A stretch of 64,000 nt of DNA from Globisporangium splendens (lineage: Eukaryota; Oomycota; Peronosporomycetes; Pythiales; Pythiaceae): positions 248,001 through 312,000 of the forward strand of contig VFIW01000019.1 of NCBI GenBank assembly GCA_006386115.1. The letters run 5' to 3'. The notes under the pieces were generated by a model. That model was not told where the DNA came from and did no database searches. It worked only from the letters and a program-made list of their open reading frames with translations. Of this stretch, positions 28,557 through 40,116 are shown piece after piece; the first letter of the stretch is position 1, and each line of letters begins with the position of its first letter. The position numbers and the translations under genes were made by a program.

Positions 28557-31037
28557 ATGGAGACCTCGGTCGCGCCGTGGTGCACGTTCCTGCGCAAGCA
28601 CGCCGAGCTGGCGCTCCAGGCCGCGCGCGAGGACGACGACGCGTTCGTGATCCGCGTGAGGCTGCGTCCGCATGGCCGCGAGGACCCCGTGCTGCCTGCT
28701 TCGACGATCGTGCGATGCCGCGAAGCGCTGGAGCTGCTCGGCGCCATCGCGAACGCGGACAACGCGGCGTGGCAAGCGCTGCTGCAGCACCAATGCGGCT
28801 GCACGAACCTGCCGCTCGTCGAGAAGGGGCACCTGGCGCCGCACTTTGACTTGCGCTTTGGAGACTCGAAATGCGCCTCGCTGTTGGAGTTCGACACGCA
28901 TTTCTACCGCACGTTCTTCCTGTCTGACGATACTGAGAGCGCCAGCACGATGATGGCTGGTGTGAGTGACCAGCATCCAGACTTCAAAGTCGCGATGCAA
29001 GCAATTCAAGCGGGAAGCTCAAAGCTGCAGGCAGAGCACAAAGCTGCTCTGTATCCGGTCAATCTGCGGTTCATTCCTCCTCGCACAATTGAGCCACACG
29101 ATGTCACGCGGTACCTCAAGGAAGCGGTGGCTCTAGTGAAAGAGCTGCTGGCAGCAGAAGAAAGACAACAGCAGCGAACGGCCGATCTCAGAAGAGCATT
29201 TCCATTTGCATTGAGCAGCATCGAGCTTCATGTTAATCGCCTGGAGCTGCCTGCAAGTGCGTCGCTGCTTCTCGCCGAGCTGGTGGCACTGTGCGTACAG
29301 TTGTACCCGTCGATCTGCATCGATCCGCAAGCCACGATTGGAAGCTTGGCGCCCCAAGAATTGGCGCCGTTGCTTGAAGCGTCGATGAAGTGTCCTGCTC
29401 ATGCTCGGGGCTGTCATCGCGTGTACATCACCAAAGACGATGAGTCGCACGGTCTTTATCGTTCATCAGATGGGTCTACGGAGGACCGTCGCAAATATGC
29501 CGACAATGTTCGTGCAATGTGCTCGGCGATTGCGTCTGCAGAAGGAGACGTTGGGGGTGAACTGTACATCGATAACATCATATCTGGTGCATCGAATGCG
29601 CGAAAAGAGATGTGCTGGCGGTGGCTTGCGTACGCGCTGTTCAGTAAGCACTCGAGCGCAAAATTTTCGAAGCTGTCGATTACAGAGCCGCACCTATGCG
29701 AGCGCGACGTGCATTGTATGATGCGCATTTTGCGCTCGAAAAACCCGGCTGCAGAGCTATTGAACGCGGCTGAGGAACACGAACTAGAAGACGACGAGGA
29801 CGACGAGGGTGAATTGGATGAAGCGCATAACCTGAACGACTATCAGATTTTTGGCGCTATTCTCATGCGCGACATTGAAAACGAAGAGCGTGGTAATTTC
29901 GGTGCGGGCCAGGAAGATGGATTCTCTGATGACGATGATCACAGTGGAAATGGCGACGAAGGTCCTCGCCGTGAGGAAGAAGAAGGCGATGAAGAGGAAG
30001 AACAAGAAGATACGGCGTTACAAGCAGCACACGTGCGCGCAGGTACCATTGTCCAAATTGGTCCATTTTCCGCGCTTGATGATGGCGAGGACGCAAATTC
30101 GCTGGTGATTCGCGAGGATACTCGATATATTGTGTTGAGGAACGACAAGAGGTACGAGTGGGTCGACATTCTTGTTCCACGTTACGGTCACGGCCGAGTT
30201 CAGCGCACTTCCGTTCACAAATTCGAGTTCAATGACGACAAACTTGATCCAAGTCTTTCATCTCTCTCTCAAGGCTACAGTGGTGCTATTACAGCTTTGT
30301 GTCTCGAGTTTGAGCGCTTTGTGGACGGGAATGTGATTTTGCCACTAGTTCAATACCTCGGCCCAAAATTGACGTCACTGGAATTGCCATCGACAGTTGG
30401 GTTGACCTCGAGTTCCGTTCGAGCAGTTCTGGATGCGTGCCCGCACTTGCAGACGTTTCAACTCCACGATCAACTCTCTGTTGCCGAGCACGAACTGATG
30501 GTTGCGTATGCCTCAAAGCGGTGCAGGATTGCAGATTTGTGCATTACAGGACTCGTGCCACGTGCGACCACGTTGGCGTTTCTTCGTGTGCTTCAAGATC
30601 CAACGAGTGCCGCGGCACAGACGCTCCAGCGCCTACAGCTGTTTCCTGAGTCGTCGGAAGCCTTTGATGCGTCCTTGCTCACAGAAATGCTAGAAGTGTT
30701 GCGCGTTAACCAAGTTTTGGAGAATTTTCAGCTGTACATCTCGCCAGCTCTGTTTAGAGAGTTTAAGCCGAGATTTGCCCAGTTCCACAACCAGAGTCTT
30801 CCCGTTGTGAAGACGCCATTTCCAACGCGGTGTCGACTCGCGCTGCTCAGCGTCGTAAACGCAAGGCCAACGCCCGCTAGAGACAATGTTAGCGGCGACG
30901 TGCCTTCATCTCACAAGCGAGCTCGAGTAAGCGTCAAGGGTCTTGACATTCGTGGCCTCGACCAAGACGTGCTCTCACTGATCTTCTTGTTTGCAGCTCA
31001 ACGACCAACTCGTCAAGTGGTAGTTCGATGCCGCTGA
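28557..31037 (+). CDS. ILVPGYGHC-family leucine-rich protein, member 4
   Basis: 826 residues from ATG 28557 (METSVAPWCTFLRKHAELAL). An in-frame ATG at 28479 would add 26 residues, and the G/C bias begins near 28555. It has the family order: CREALELLGAIANADNAAW, WRWLAYALFSKHSS, a very acidic Glu/Asp insert (about residues 400-490), the motif YEWVDILVPRYGHGRVQR (about residues 531-548), LTSLELPSTVGL and LENFQLYISPAL leucine-rich stretches, and the C-terminal LDQDVLSLIFLFAAQRPTRQ. In this copy the motif Cys is replaced by Gly (YGHGRV). It is intact, with no signal peptide. Unlike members 1-3 it is on the plus strand, 10 kb away and just downstream of GH3. Confidence 0.8.
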   Translation: METSVAPWCTFLRKHAELALQAAREDDDAFVIRVRLRPHGREDPVLPASTIVRCREALELLGAIANADNAAWQALLQHQCGCTNLPLVEKGHLAPHFDLRFGDSKCASLLEFDTHFYRTFFLSDDTESASTMMAGVSDQHPDFKVAMQAIQAGSSKLQAEHKAALYPVNLRFIPPRTIEPHDVTRYLKEAVALVKELLAAEERQQQRTADLRRAFPFALSSIELHVNRLELPASASLLLAELVALCVQLYPSICIDPQATIGSLAPQELAPLLEASMKCPAHARGCHRVYITKDDESHGLYRSSDGSTEDRRKYADNVRAMCSAIASAEGDVGGELYIDNIISGASNARKEMCWRWLAYALFSKHSSAKFSKLSITEPHLCERDVHCMMRILRSKNPAAELLNAAEEHELEDDEDDEGELDEAHNLNDYQIFGAILMRDIENEERGNFGAGQEDGFSDDDDHSGNGDEGPRREEEEGDEEEEQEDTALQAAHVRAGTIVQIGPFSALDDGEDANSLVIREDTRYIVLRNDKRYEWVDILVPRYGHGRVQRTSVHKFEFNDDKLDPSLSSLSQGYSGAITALCLEFERFVDGNVILPLVQYLGPKLTSLELPSTVGLTSSSVRAVLDACPHLQTFQLHDQLSVAEHELMVAYASKRCRIADLCITGLVPRATTLAFLRVLQDPTSAAAQTLQRLQLFPESSEAFDASLLTEMLEVLRVNQVLENFQLYISPALFREFKPRFAQFHNQSLPVVKTPFPTRCRLALLSVVNARPTPARDNVSGDVPSSHKRARVSVKGLDIRGLDQDVLSLIFLFAAQRPTRQVVVRCR

Positions 31038-31111
31038 GAGTTGATAGTGCAAGATAAGAATTCGTTGATGGCTCAGATAGCATTGCACACAAGTTTGAAC
31101 TTTTACAAATG

Positions 31112-31480
31112 CTACTTTCGTCGAAGAACCACTTTCCTTCCAGAACCACACGCCGCAAACTCAAATACAAGCGAAAGCACACGCTCACCGACGCGACGCA
31201 GCAGCTCCAATCTTGGCGACTTGCCCAGACAGAGGAAAGCGAGTCGGCTTCGAAGTGGGAACGGAGTTTCATGACTGAAAGGTATTCACCGTGATGTTTC
31301 ATGACCTCACGATGGTATCCGTCAAAGTAAGCTGCTTCAAGATGGAGTTCCAAGTAGAGCAGTCTCTTGTTTGCACGCAGCATCTCTAAGAGAGCATGCA
31401 AGTTCGCTTAACTCGAAACGATCCCTCAGTCGATTCGCCAGCACACAGCTCTTTCAGCATTCTGGGCATCAGTAATGGAC
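31112..31480 (-). pseudogene. ILVPGYGHC-family C-terminal remnant
   Basis: Only the last quarter of a family member remains, in three frames: RMLKELCAGES (about 31480-31440), then LHALLEMLRANKRLLYLELHL and MKHHGEYLSVMKLRS, then RSRLAFLCLG and the family-ending GERVLSLVFEFAACGSGRK with stop at 31112. At least two frameshifts are present. It lies tail-to-tail with member 4, 75 bp away. No N-terminal part is attached. Confidence 0.75.
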
Positions 31481-31841
31481 ATTTGGTCATTTAGAACAAC
31501 TTGTTTGCTACACTTTAGTAAGCGGATGAAACAGAGTGGGCTGCAACACTGAGGGGAAACCAAGCAGAAATCTGTGTTTTGGATGATTGGCAGAAAAAGG
31601 TGGGACCTTATTCCAGCGAATCAAAACGCACAATACAGAAAGATCAAAATCCTATTTTCGAGGTTCAGAACTACAAAGAGAACCGCAGTTATCTCAATTT
31701 TGAGGTTCGCAAATGGAACTTGAACCATCGGTTTCAACCCAAAATTCAGATGCACAGCGGCGATGAATGGCTACATACTCATTGGGTGACACCTCTAGAG
31801 CCATCAATGAGATAGAGTACATGTACGATTTACTGGAATCT
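31481..31841. other. Intergenic, nothing recognised
   Basis: 360 bp between the family remnant and the 3' end of the broken reductase. One short plus-strand open frame (31579-31815) has no recognisable content. Confidence 0.5.
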
Positions 31842-32899
31842 CTAGAGCTTCGACCTCGGGAGGTTGTCACGCGTCGCGAACCGCTGCAGCCCCATGCAGA
31901 AATTCGAGAAATAGTCTTCCCAGGTGATGCCGTCCGTGCTGCGCCACCACTCGCTGGTCGCATCGAACGCGGCCAACGAGTGGATGGTGTCCATGAGGAA
32001 CACCCACTGATTCTCAGCAAACGGGCGGAACCGTTCAACCAGTCGATGAGCTTGCCGTGTCACCTTCGCGAGCCCTGCGGCATGCTTCACGTGTCGAGGG
32101 TGCTTTGTGCGCGCAGCCATGGCTGCGTACAAGTACGAGGGCAGTGTGTAAGAGAGATGCCGTTGCGCGTCGAACCGCAGCAGTGACGGCGCCACACTCA
32201 ATTTACGCGGGAAAAGCGCCAGTGAAGGCGGGTGCTTGCGAAAGTACTCGATGGCTTCATCTCGGATCACGCGAATGCGCAAGGGACTTTATCGCGGGTT
32301 CGACGTGCCGCAGTACGCGATAAGCGGGAGCAGCTTTTTCTCTTTCGCGTGCTGCTGCTCCGTCATCTTGAACCCGGTTGCGACGAGCAGGCTGTTGACC
32401 GCCACGTCCACAGGCACGACGTCGGTGACGTTGTGAGATTTACCAGGGATCACAGTAACGACACCCATGGACATGGCCAGCATCGTGGCACCAATTCCGG
32501 CAATCTGGTCGACCCAACCCGGAACCGGTTCTTTCCACGCGGCGCCGAAGATGGTCGGTTGGAACAGCACTAGCGGAATACCTGCCTTGGCCGCGTGAGC
32601 TGTGACTAAGTGCTCTGCCATGGATTTCGTAAACGTGTACGTGTTGGGGTACCCCAAGCGCTGGACGTTCTCTGTCAGCTCTTCAAGTTCGATTGGTGAA
32701 GCGTGCATGATCTCATGAAGCTTGGCGTCGACATCAAACCCGATCGGGTACAGCTTTTCCTGGACGTATCTGCTGCGCCGGTTGCTGTTCACGTACGCAG
32801 TAGACACATGTACGTAGCAGCGTAGTTGCGAGCAGCGCTCGGCAAATTTCAGTGCATGCGTTGCGCCGACGCAGTTCATCTTCACTCCGTCACGCAGCC

Positions 32900-32913
32900 C
32901 GGGACAAAAGTCT
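32900..32913 (+). repeat. Target-site duplication of LINE B, 3' side
   Basis: CGGGACAAAAGTCT, identical to 34847-34860. It flanks the TAAAGA-type tail of the LINE. Confidence 0.95.
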
Positions 32914-34846
32914 TTATCTTTATCTTTATAAGGTGAGGTATATTTAGGTTCATCTTCGTGACCTACAATATCCATTCTCCTACCTAATCTTCATTGCGAA
33001 TTTCATCTAGGAGTGTAAATGTGTCTACAGCGCGGATTGCACTAGATCACTTCTGAAAGCTAAATAATCTTTGACCAGGATGGCATGTTCTCTTGGTCCT
33101 ATGTGAGGCTGCCTTGTGTTGTCCAGTAACCTTGGATCTTCCGAACTTCGCATAAGCCAATGCATGACGTCGTTGTCAAGATCCTGGGTGAGATTGTTGA
33201 AAGCAGCTCTTTGAGTTGGGAAGTGGACCTGCGTTGAGGTTCTGGTGTTCATGGCTAGGTTGGCGGCTGAGTCCGCCATCTTGTTGAAGGCACGGTAGTG
33301 ATGGTACCATCCTCGGATGTCGATGCAATCCACGAGTCGTCGACTTGTCTGGTATAAACGTTCCAATCGGCGCTGTCGAGGGGACCGATGCATTCTCTGT
33401 TGGGAGATAATGAGTGCACTGTCTCCAATCACGTACAACGGTTCAAAGTGACTGCGTTGGGCTTCTCGGAGTCCATGTATGAGACCTCAGTACTCGGCAA
33501 AGTTGTTGGTCGTGTCCTTCCTGCTATAAGCCATGCTGGCGGCCCAAATTAAACTGGCTGTGTGTGAGTCTTTATGGACACGCACGATAATGGATCCAGT
33601 CCCTCCTGGTCCTGGATTGCCGCGTGATCCACCATCGAAAAACAACAGGTAAACGCCGCGAGTATCACTTGGAGTCAAGGGGATGGCGTCGGTTTGGCTG
33701 AGAAAGCAGTCGACATAGCCCTTGAGAACTGCTGCAACCGTGTGACCGTCCGAGTCTCCAGCTTGCGCTTCAGCGAGTCGTGTGAGGTTTTGCATTCCTG
33801 CCTCTAATCTGGTCATCATGATCGCCATCTCAGCAGTCGATTTGATTGGATCCGAATCCATGCGTCGCAGATGCGCACACCAAATGGCATGTATGAGCGA
33901 CGAGCTCATATATCGACACAGCATGTGTGCGACGGGATAGAGATGATCTTGGAGATGTTCATTGGAGAGCTTGTGTCCGATAATGTGTCTCTTGATCGTG
34001 GTCCATGCATGCCTTGGAGTATCTGGTAGATCCAGACTGAAGATCCAGGTTGCGGGGTCGTGACCAGGAGTGATTCCGATCTTCGCCCATAGCGCATAAA
34101 AGTAGTTCCACACCAGTTTGGCTTTAGGACACTCCCAGAATAGATGTTGAACAGAAGATTGGACAACTTGGGAGCATTCAGGATTCGAGCAGGATAGATC
34201 AGCTTTCTCATAGTTCCACATGGAGAGTCGGTTGGCTTTCAGTCGGAGAAGAGTCGGAGCCGTATAAACTGTAATCCCTGGGATGTTGTGTAATTCGCTC
34301 CATTGGATTAATTGCAGTCCTGGCCACAGAGATCCTGCTGTTTGGACAGCTTTGTTGACTGCTGCATCTCGAGTATCTTTGCCAATTTGTGTCCTCGTTA
34401 CTGCAACTTGTTGCCGATAGAAAGATCTGGTGGTATTGTATCGTCCGTTGCCACCCCATAGTTGCACGATTCTTGTGAAATGTGGATGTGCATGGAACGA
34501 CACCTTCTGCCCGTTCAAGTCTCTTGTTGCCATGACGTCACAGTCCATTGCAGAGTGAACTGTATGCGTAGCTTTGACTAGGGTCGTGTCGACGTGGGTC
34601 AGAGTTGCTTCACTGGTGTGCAGATGCCATTCGTGGTTATAATGACGTTGCCCGTTGTACAGCCGAAGCACACTTGTTTGCTGTGGTCGATACAGAAGCT
34701 GTGGGAAGTTGGATACCAACGTAGCACATAACCACTCGAGCGCTCGAATAGACGGCCGGGAGAATCCGGAGATTCCACATGTTGGGATGAAGTTAAGCAC
34801 TCCTGGTCTTACCCACTCCCATCGAAGTATGTCGCCCAGTTGTGCG
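32914..34846 (-). mobile_element. LINE copy B, 5'-truncated, inserted in the reductase gene
   Basis: About 1.93 kb, minus strand. It begins within the region following the RT domain (HNWATYFDG at the junction corresponds to AQLGDIL in another frame) and runs to the shared 3' UTR with a tail of three TAAAGA-like units. The protein frame is open except for one stop in the RNase H domain (NFAEYWGL reads Y-stop, TGG to TGA at 33487-33489). Flanking 14-bp duplications and good preservation point to a fairly recent insertion by target-primed reverse transcription. Confidence 0.95.
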
Positions 34847-34860
34847 CGGGACAAAAGTCT
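34847..34860 (+). repeat. Target-site duplication of LINE B, 5' side
   Basis: CGGGACAAAAGTCT, the second copy of the duplicated reductase sequence coding (minus strand) part of VDFCP. Confidence 0.95.
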
Positions 34861-35516
34861 ACAGTCGCTACAGAATGGATCATGACGTTCACAGTAGTTT
34901 TTAGCCGCGCGGCGTCCTCGGGTGTAAGCGCAAGGCTTTGGCATGTCGTATTGTCACCGACAGCATGAAGTTTGTCGGTGACGAGTTGCACGAAATCGTG
35001 TGGTTGTTCGCGGCGAAGTCGATCGAAGATCGGACTGTCGATGATCTCGGCCAGTAGGCGAACTGAGGGTACCACGCCAGCTCGAGGTCGAATCGGCACG
35101 TAGATCTGCGCTCACAAGCAAGCAGTGTAAGCGCACCTAACGTCACCTTTGCCAACGGAAAGCTGGAGAAAAGTTGAAATCAGTTGAAATCAGTGTCGTG
35201 TGCGCACCTTGTCAATCTGGGGTGCTGTTCGGAGTAGCTTTTCCACGATGGTCTATGATTTGGTGAAAGAGGGGAGTGCACCCACGCGCAATGCGAATAG
35301 AACCAGCAACGAACAAGGACAAAGTGACTTGTGTAGGACCAGCGGAGGAGGGTGAGAATGACTAACCTTGCCGAAAAAGCCCGTAACTCCAGTGATCAAG
35401 ATCGTGGTGCCATCCAGTGCGCGCTCCTTTTTCGACCTGCGCGCGTTTCTGCCAAGTGAGCGGTCTTGGTGGTCACAACAGAGCGCAACCCCGCTAACTT
35501 GACCATCGCATGCCAT

Positions 35517-36113
35517 CACCGCTGCCAGCGCATCCAATGGAGTGCGCGTTAACAACTTCCCATCCCATCGACGAAACGAGTGCTTTAGGGAAAGATCGAT
35601 CTAAAAATGAACCGTCTATGTTTCACAGGTGCATGATCTGATGCATGGTTAATGACAAAACGTGTACATTTTCTATAGCCAATGCCAGAGAGTACAAATG
35701 CATGGTCAAAGAATATCAGGGAGAGAAACGGTGGATTTGGGTCTATGTGCCTACTGACGTGTATATTAGAATGACTGGATCCCTGGCCGTGTTGTGAAGG
35801 AGAATGCGAGTCTGTAGCGTCAACATTGGCCCTCACACTAGACACGCATCCAGGATCATTTCAGTAAATTTGTGCGCTGTGCCAAGAGAGAGTAGGCGCT
35901 GCAGGAGTCCGACACGACCGAGAGGGACATGAAGCTTCGTCCTGATTATCGTGACCCTCCACGGATTGTCTCTGGTTCCACCCGACTAAAAGGCTTTTTC
36001 AGCAGGTATGACAGCTCCTAGGTAACAGTGGCAGGGTTTCCCAGTTTCTTTGTCCGCGTTGTTAAATCTGCGGTCACTTTTTGTCAGGCACTACATTTCT
36101 CTCCGCATTGCTA
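35517..36113. other. Intergenic, nothing recognised
   Basis: 600 bp between the reductase start and the plus-strand family remnant. It presumably contains the old promoter of both. No convincing element was seen. Confidence 0.5.
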
Positions 36114-36455
36114 TGACTGAATGTGGCCACACTCGCAGTCAAGGAATGCGCGTGGACGGGACGCCGGGAGAGCGCTGGTACGCGCTCGCGCCGTGGCTGC
36201 ATTTCCTGCGCGAAAACGCGGAGACTCGACCGGCTGACGAATCCAGCGGTGATCGCGGTTCGCTCACGATCGGTTTGTTTTGCCGCTGGAAGAGCCTCTC
36301 GTATACGCCAAAACGAGACACAGACTACGCCACAAAGCCAGCAAAGGGACCATTCTTCTTTGTTACCGCTTCGACTTGGTGATGGCGGCGTTGAGATCTT
36401 AAACAAGGTTGCGATTGTTTTGCATTCAATTGCTGATTCAACTCGGGCAGGTCGA
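36114..36455 (+). pseudogene. ILVPGYGHC-family N-terminal remnant
   Basis: Starts MTECGHTRSQGMRVDGTPG and then ERWYALAPWLHFLRENAE, matching the family N-terminus (W...PWCxxLRG). After about 60 more residues the frame shifts, and RLGDGGVEILNKVAIVLHSI matches the REALELLGxIA segment. The rest of the gene is missing, and LINE copy C follows directly. It is a truncated, frameshifted relic. Confidence 0.65.
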
Positions 36456-39400
36456 CAGGACCTTACACGTTGATGCGATCACATATTCACTTTTTCGCCG
36501 TGCTTACCTTTTGTCACTGTGACGAGATTACCGGCCTATTCGAGCGACTTTTCAACTTGTGGATACCCGAATGCGTTCTACCAAGTTCGTTCAGTGAAGC
36601 ACATATTCACTGCATAAAAAAGTCCGTCTCTGCTGCATCGCCGCTGGATTACAGACCAATCGCACTCCTCAACTCTGATTACAAAATATTCACACGGATA
36701 TTTGCAACCAGATTACGAACTGTGCTCCCTTGGCTTATCCATCACATGCAAGCTGGTTTCGTTCCAGGGCGAGTAATCTCGACTACGATCGATGTGCTAT
36801 TGGCTGCACAACAGCGGGCCACGAGCGACCCCGCCATGTCCAGAGCGATCGCGTTGCTCCTTGATTTTGCTAAAACCTATGATTCACTCGATCGCAGCTT
36901 TCTGGCACAAGCGCTCCAGCATCTTGGATTCCCATTGAAGTTCGTACACTTAGTGAAGGTGTTACACTCTCAAACCACTTACAAGTTCATTGTCAACGGT
37001 TTCCTGTCGAGAAAGTACAACGTAACATCTGGAATTCGTCAAGGATGTCCGCTGGCCCCTCTTCTCTTAATCTTGGCGTTAGAGGTTCTTTATCGGAAAA
37101 TCGAAGCGAGTGACGAAATACACGGCGTTGAACTCCAGGCAGCAGGATGCGCAACTGAAGTCAGACTTGGAGGATACGCAGACGACACGACCATTTATCT
37201 TAGCGATCCAAAGGATATTAACGCCGTGTTTGCAATCCTGGACAAATATGGAGCAGCTTCTGGGCTTCGAGTCAATCGGCACAAATCTGCAGTATTACCG
37301 CTGAACAAGGAATTTAGCTCCACCGAAGAGTCAGTCAGTGACATTCATGTGCTACAACGTGAGGAACATTGCCGATACCTCGGCATCCAAGTCGGACAAA
37401 CGCCTTCGAATGCAAGTAACTGGTCCAAGTGCATCCAAGCCTTACGTGTCAGACTTCGACTTGCGCGTCTCAAAGCTCACTCTGTCGCCCAACGCGCAGC
37501 AATTGCCAGTGCCGTCATCATACCCAAAGTGCTTTACGTGGCCAGGCACTCCTGGCACTCTACGGCTATTGTCAATCAGCTACACGACCTAGTGAAACAA
37601 TTTGTCTGGGGCTCAAGGAATGGCAAGCCTGCGAAACCGTGGATGAAGGAAGAACAAGCTGAACTCAAAAATATGAATGGAGGCTTGTCAGTACCCAACA
37701 TCAGAACTGAGCTGATGACGATGAGTGCCACAGCAGTCTCCAGATGGGCAATCACTACCTCTCACATCGATCAGGTCATTGGGGAAATCTTGCTGCACAA
37801 CACAAGGGCTTCTTCGACGTACATCACGCCGCTCGATGCAACTCCAAGGCGGCCACCCCAGCTTCGTGATAACATGTGGACAACTGGCGCAGCATTATGT
37901 GCGTCGCTCCATTCTCGACCCTATGAGCCCAGAGAACGTGACAATGTACGTTGGTGTTACGAGCACTTCAAGTCGACAATTGTGCAGACTCAATGGGACG
38001 GCGATGTGTTCCAGATCGACCTCAGCTATAAAATGTCTGACAGGCTTCCAGGTATCATCGCTGAAGGACGAAAGCTACGTGGGACATTCTGTGCAGAATG
38101 GTTGCCATACATGACCTCGGCTGCAGATGGGTGGCTTCTCGATTCCAACGGCTCCCCTTACAAGCTTGCTCACACATCATTATCAGTTGGAACAGCACAA
38201 CTGGGCGACATACTTCGATTGGAGTGGATAAGACCAGGAGTGCTTAACTTCATCCCAACATGTGGAATCTCCGGATTCTCCCGGCCGTCTATTCGAGTGC
38301 TCGAGTGGTTATGTGCTACGTTGGTATCCAACTTCCCACAGCTTCTGTATCGACCACAGCAAACAAATGTGCTTCGGCTGTACAACGGGCAACGCCACTA
38401 TAACCACGAATGGCATCTGCACACCAGTGAAGCAACTCTGACCCACGTCGACACGACCCTAGTCAAAGCTACGCATACAGTTCACTCCGCAATGGGCTGT
38501 GACATCATGGCAACAAGAGACTTGAACGGGCAGAAGGTGTCGTTCCATGCACATCCATGTTTCACAAGAATCGTGCAACTATGGGGTGGCAACGGACGAT
38601 ATAATACGACCAGATCTTTCTATCGGCAACAAGTTGCAGCAACGAGGACACAAATTGGCAAAGATACTCGAGATGCAGCAGTCAACAAAGCTGTCAATAC
38701 AGCAGGATCTCTGTGGCCAGGACTGCAATTAATCCAATGGAGCGAATTACACAACATCCCAGGGATTGCAGTTTATACGGCTCAGACTCTTCTCCGGCTG
38801 AAAGCCAACCGACTCTCCATGTGGAACTATGAGAAAGCTGATCTGTCCTGCTCGAATCCCGAATGCTCTCAAGTTGTCCAATCTTCTGTTCAACATCTAT
38901 TCTGGGAGTGTCCGAAAGCCAAACTCGTGTGGAACTACTTTTATGCGCTATGGGCGAAGATCGGAATCACTCCTGGTCACGACCCCGCAACCTGGATCTT
39001 CAGTCTGGATCTACCAGATACTCCAAGGCGTGCATGGACCACGATCAAGAGACACATTATCGGACACAAGTTCTCCAATGAACATCAAGATCACCTCTAT
39101 TCCGTCGCACACATGCTGTGGCGATATATGAGCGCGTCGCTCATACATGCCATTTGGTGTGCGCACCTGCGACGCATGGATTCGGATCCAATCAAATCGA
39201 CTGCTGAGATGGCGATCATGATGACCAGATTAGAGGCAGGAATGCGAAACCTCACACGACTCGCTGAAGCGCAAGCTGGAGGCTCGGACGGTCACACGGT
39301 TGCAGCAGTTCTCAAGGCATATGTCGACTGCTTTCTCAGCCAAACCGACGCCATCCCCTTGACTCCAAGTGATACTCGCGGCGTTTACCTGTTGTTTTCG

Positions 39401-40116
39401 ATGGTGGATCACGCGACAATCCAGGACCAGGAGGGACTGGATCCATTATCGTGCGTGTCCATAAGGACTCGCACACAGCCAGGTTAATTTGGGCCGCGAG
39501 CATGGCGTATAGCAGGAAGGACACGACCAACAACTTTGCCGAGTACTGGGGTCTCATACATGGACTCCGAGAAGCCCTACGCAGTCACTTCGAACCGTTG
39601 TACGTGATTGGAGACAGTGCACTGATTATCTCCCAACAGCGAATGCATCGGTCCCCTCGACAGCACCGATTGGCACGTTTATACAAGACAAGTCGACGAC
39701 TCGCGGATTGCATCGACATCCGAGGATGGTACCATCACTACCGTGCCTTCAACAAGATGGCGGACTCAGCCGCCAACATAGCCATGGACACCAGAACCTC
39801 AACGCAGGTTCACTTCCCAACTCAAAGAGCTGCTTTCAACAATCTCACCCAGGATCTTAACAACGTCATGCATTGGCTTATGCGAAGTTCGGAAGATCCA
39901 AGGTCATTGGACAACACAAGGCAGCCTCACATAGGACCAAGAGAACATGCCATCCTGGTCAAAGACTATTTAGCATTCAGAAGTGATCTATTGCAATCCG
40001 CGCTGTAGACACATTTACACTCCTAGATGAAATTCGCAATGAAGATTAGTTAGGAGAATGGATATTGTAGGTTACGAAGATGAATCTAAATATACCTCAT
40101 ATTATAAAGATAAAGA
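36456..40116 (+). mobile_element. LINE copy C, longest copy (RT, zinc-binding, RNase H)
   Basis: About 3.6 kb. It lacks the endonuclease and any ORF1 and so is 5'-truncated; the 5' edge is uncertain (36456-36530). The order visible is reverse transcriptase, zf-RVT-like CxxxxC...HxxxxC, RNase H, a shared 3' UTR and a TAAAGA-type tail (about 40102-40116). No target-site duplication was found: the sequences flanking the two ends do not match each other. At the 3' side it cuts a minus-strand family pseudogene. Confidence 0.92.
36470..40008 (+). pseudogene. LINE ORF2: RT-zf-RVT-RNase H polyprotein, one frameshift
   Basis: The reading frame 36470-39394 holds an L1/Tx1-like reverse transcriptase: SPLDYRPIALLNSDYKIF, MQAGFVPGR, ALLLDFAKTYDSLD, SGIRQGCPLAPLLLILALE and the catalytic GGYADDTTIYL (about residues 235-245). 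A zinc-binding segment follows (CSNPECSQ...HLFWECPKAKLVW). Loss of one T in a T-run near 39395 shifts the frame, so RNase H (FFDGGSRGNPG) is broken, but its remainder is open from 39451 to 40008 (GDSALIIS, NKMADSAAN). RT and RNase H would copy the LINE RNA at the target site. With no endonuclease and a frameshift, this copy is not autonomous. Confidence 0.9.

Larger units (their letters stand above)
31842..35516 (-). pseudogene. Fatty acyl-CoA reductase, broken by a LINE and a stop codon
   Basis: Exons 35367-35516 (Rossmann motif TILITGVTGFFGK), 35208-35252 (TIVEKLLRTAPQIDK) and 35105 onward (IYVPIRPRAG, IDSPIFDRLR, VIHSVATVDFCP). Here LINE copy B (32914-34846) interrupts the frame, which resumes at 32899 with GLRDGVKMNCVGATHALKFA. 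The catalytic Y-x-x-x-K is kept (NTYTFTKS). A TAA at 32289-32291 sits in frame before the FAR_C domain (RVIRDEAIEYFRKHPP through DYFSNFCMGLQRF). Leaving out the LINE and one target-site copy, the frame is about 503 residues, the normal length of the family, and it ends in SKL, a peroxisomal targeting signal. Intact relatives reduce fatty acyl-CoA to alcohols for ether lipids or waxes. This copy should be non-functional. Confidence 0.9.

Noticed and set aside
27533..28897. 454-codon minus-strand open frame over GH3
   Set aside because: Arg/Val/His-rich shadow frame caused by the strong G/C third-position bias of the real gene. No domain.
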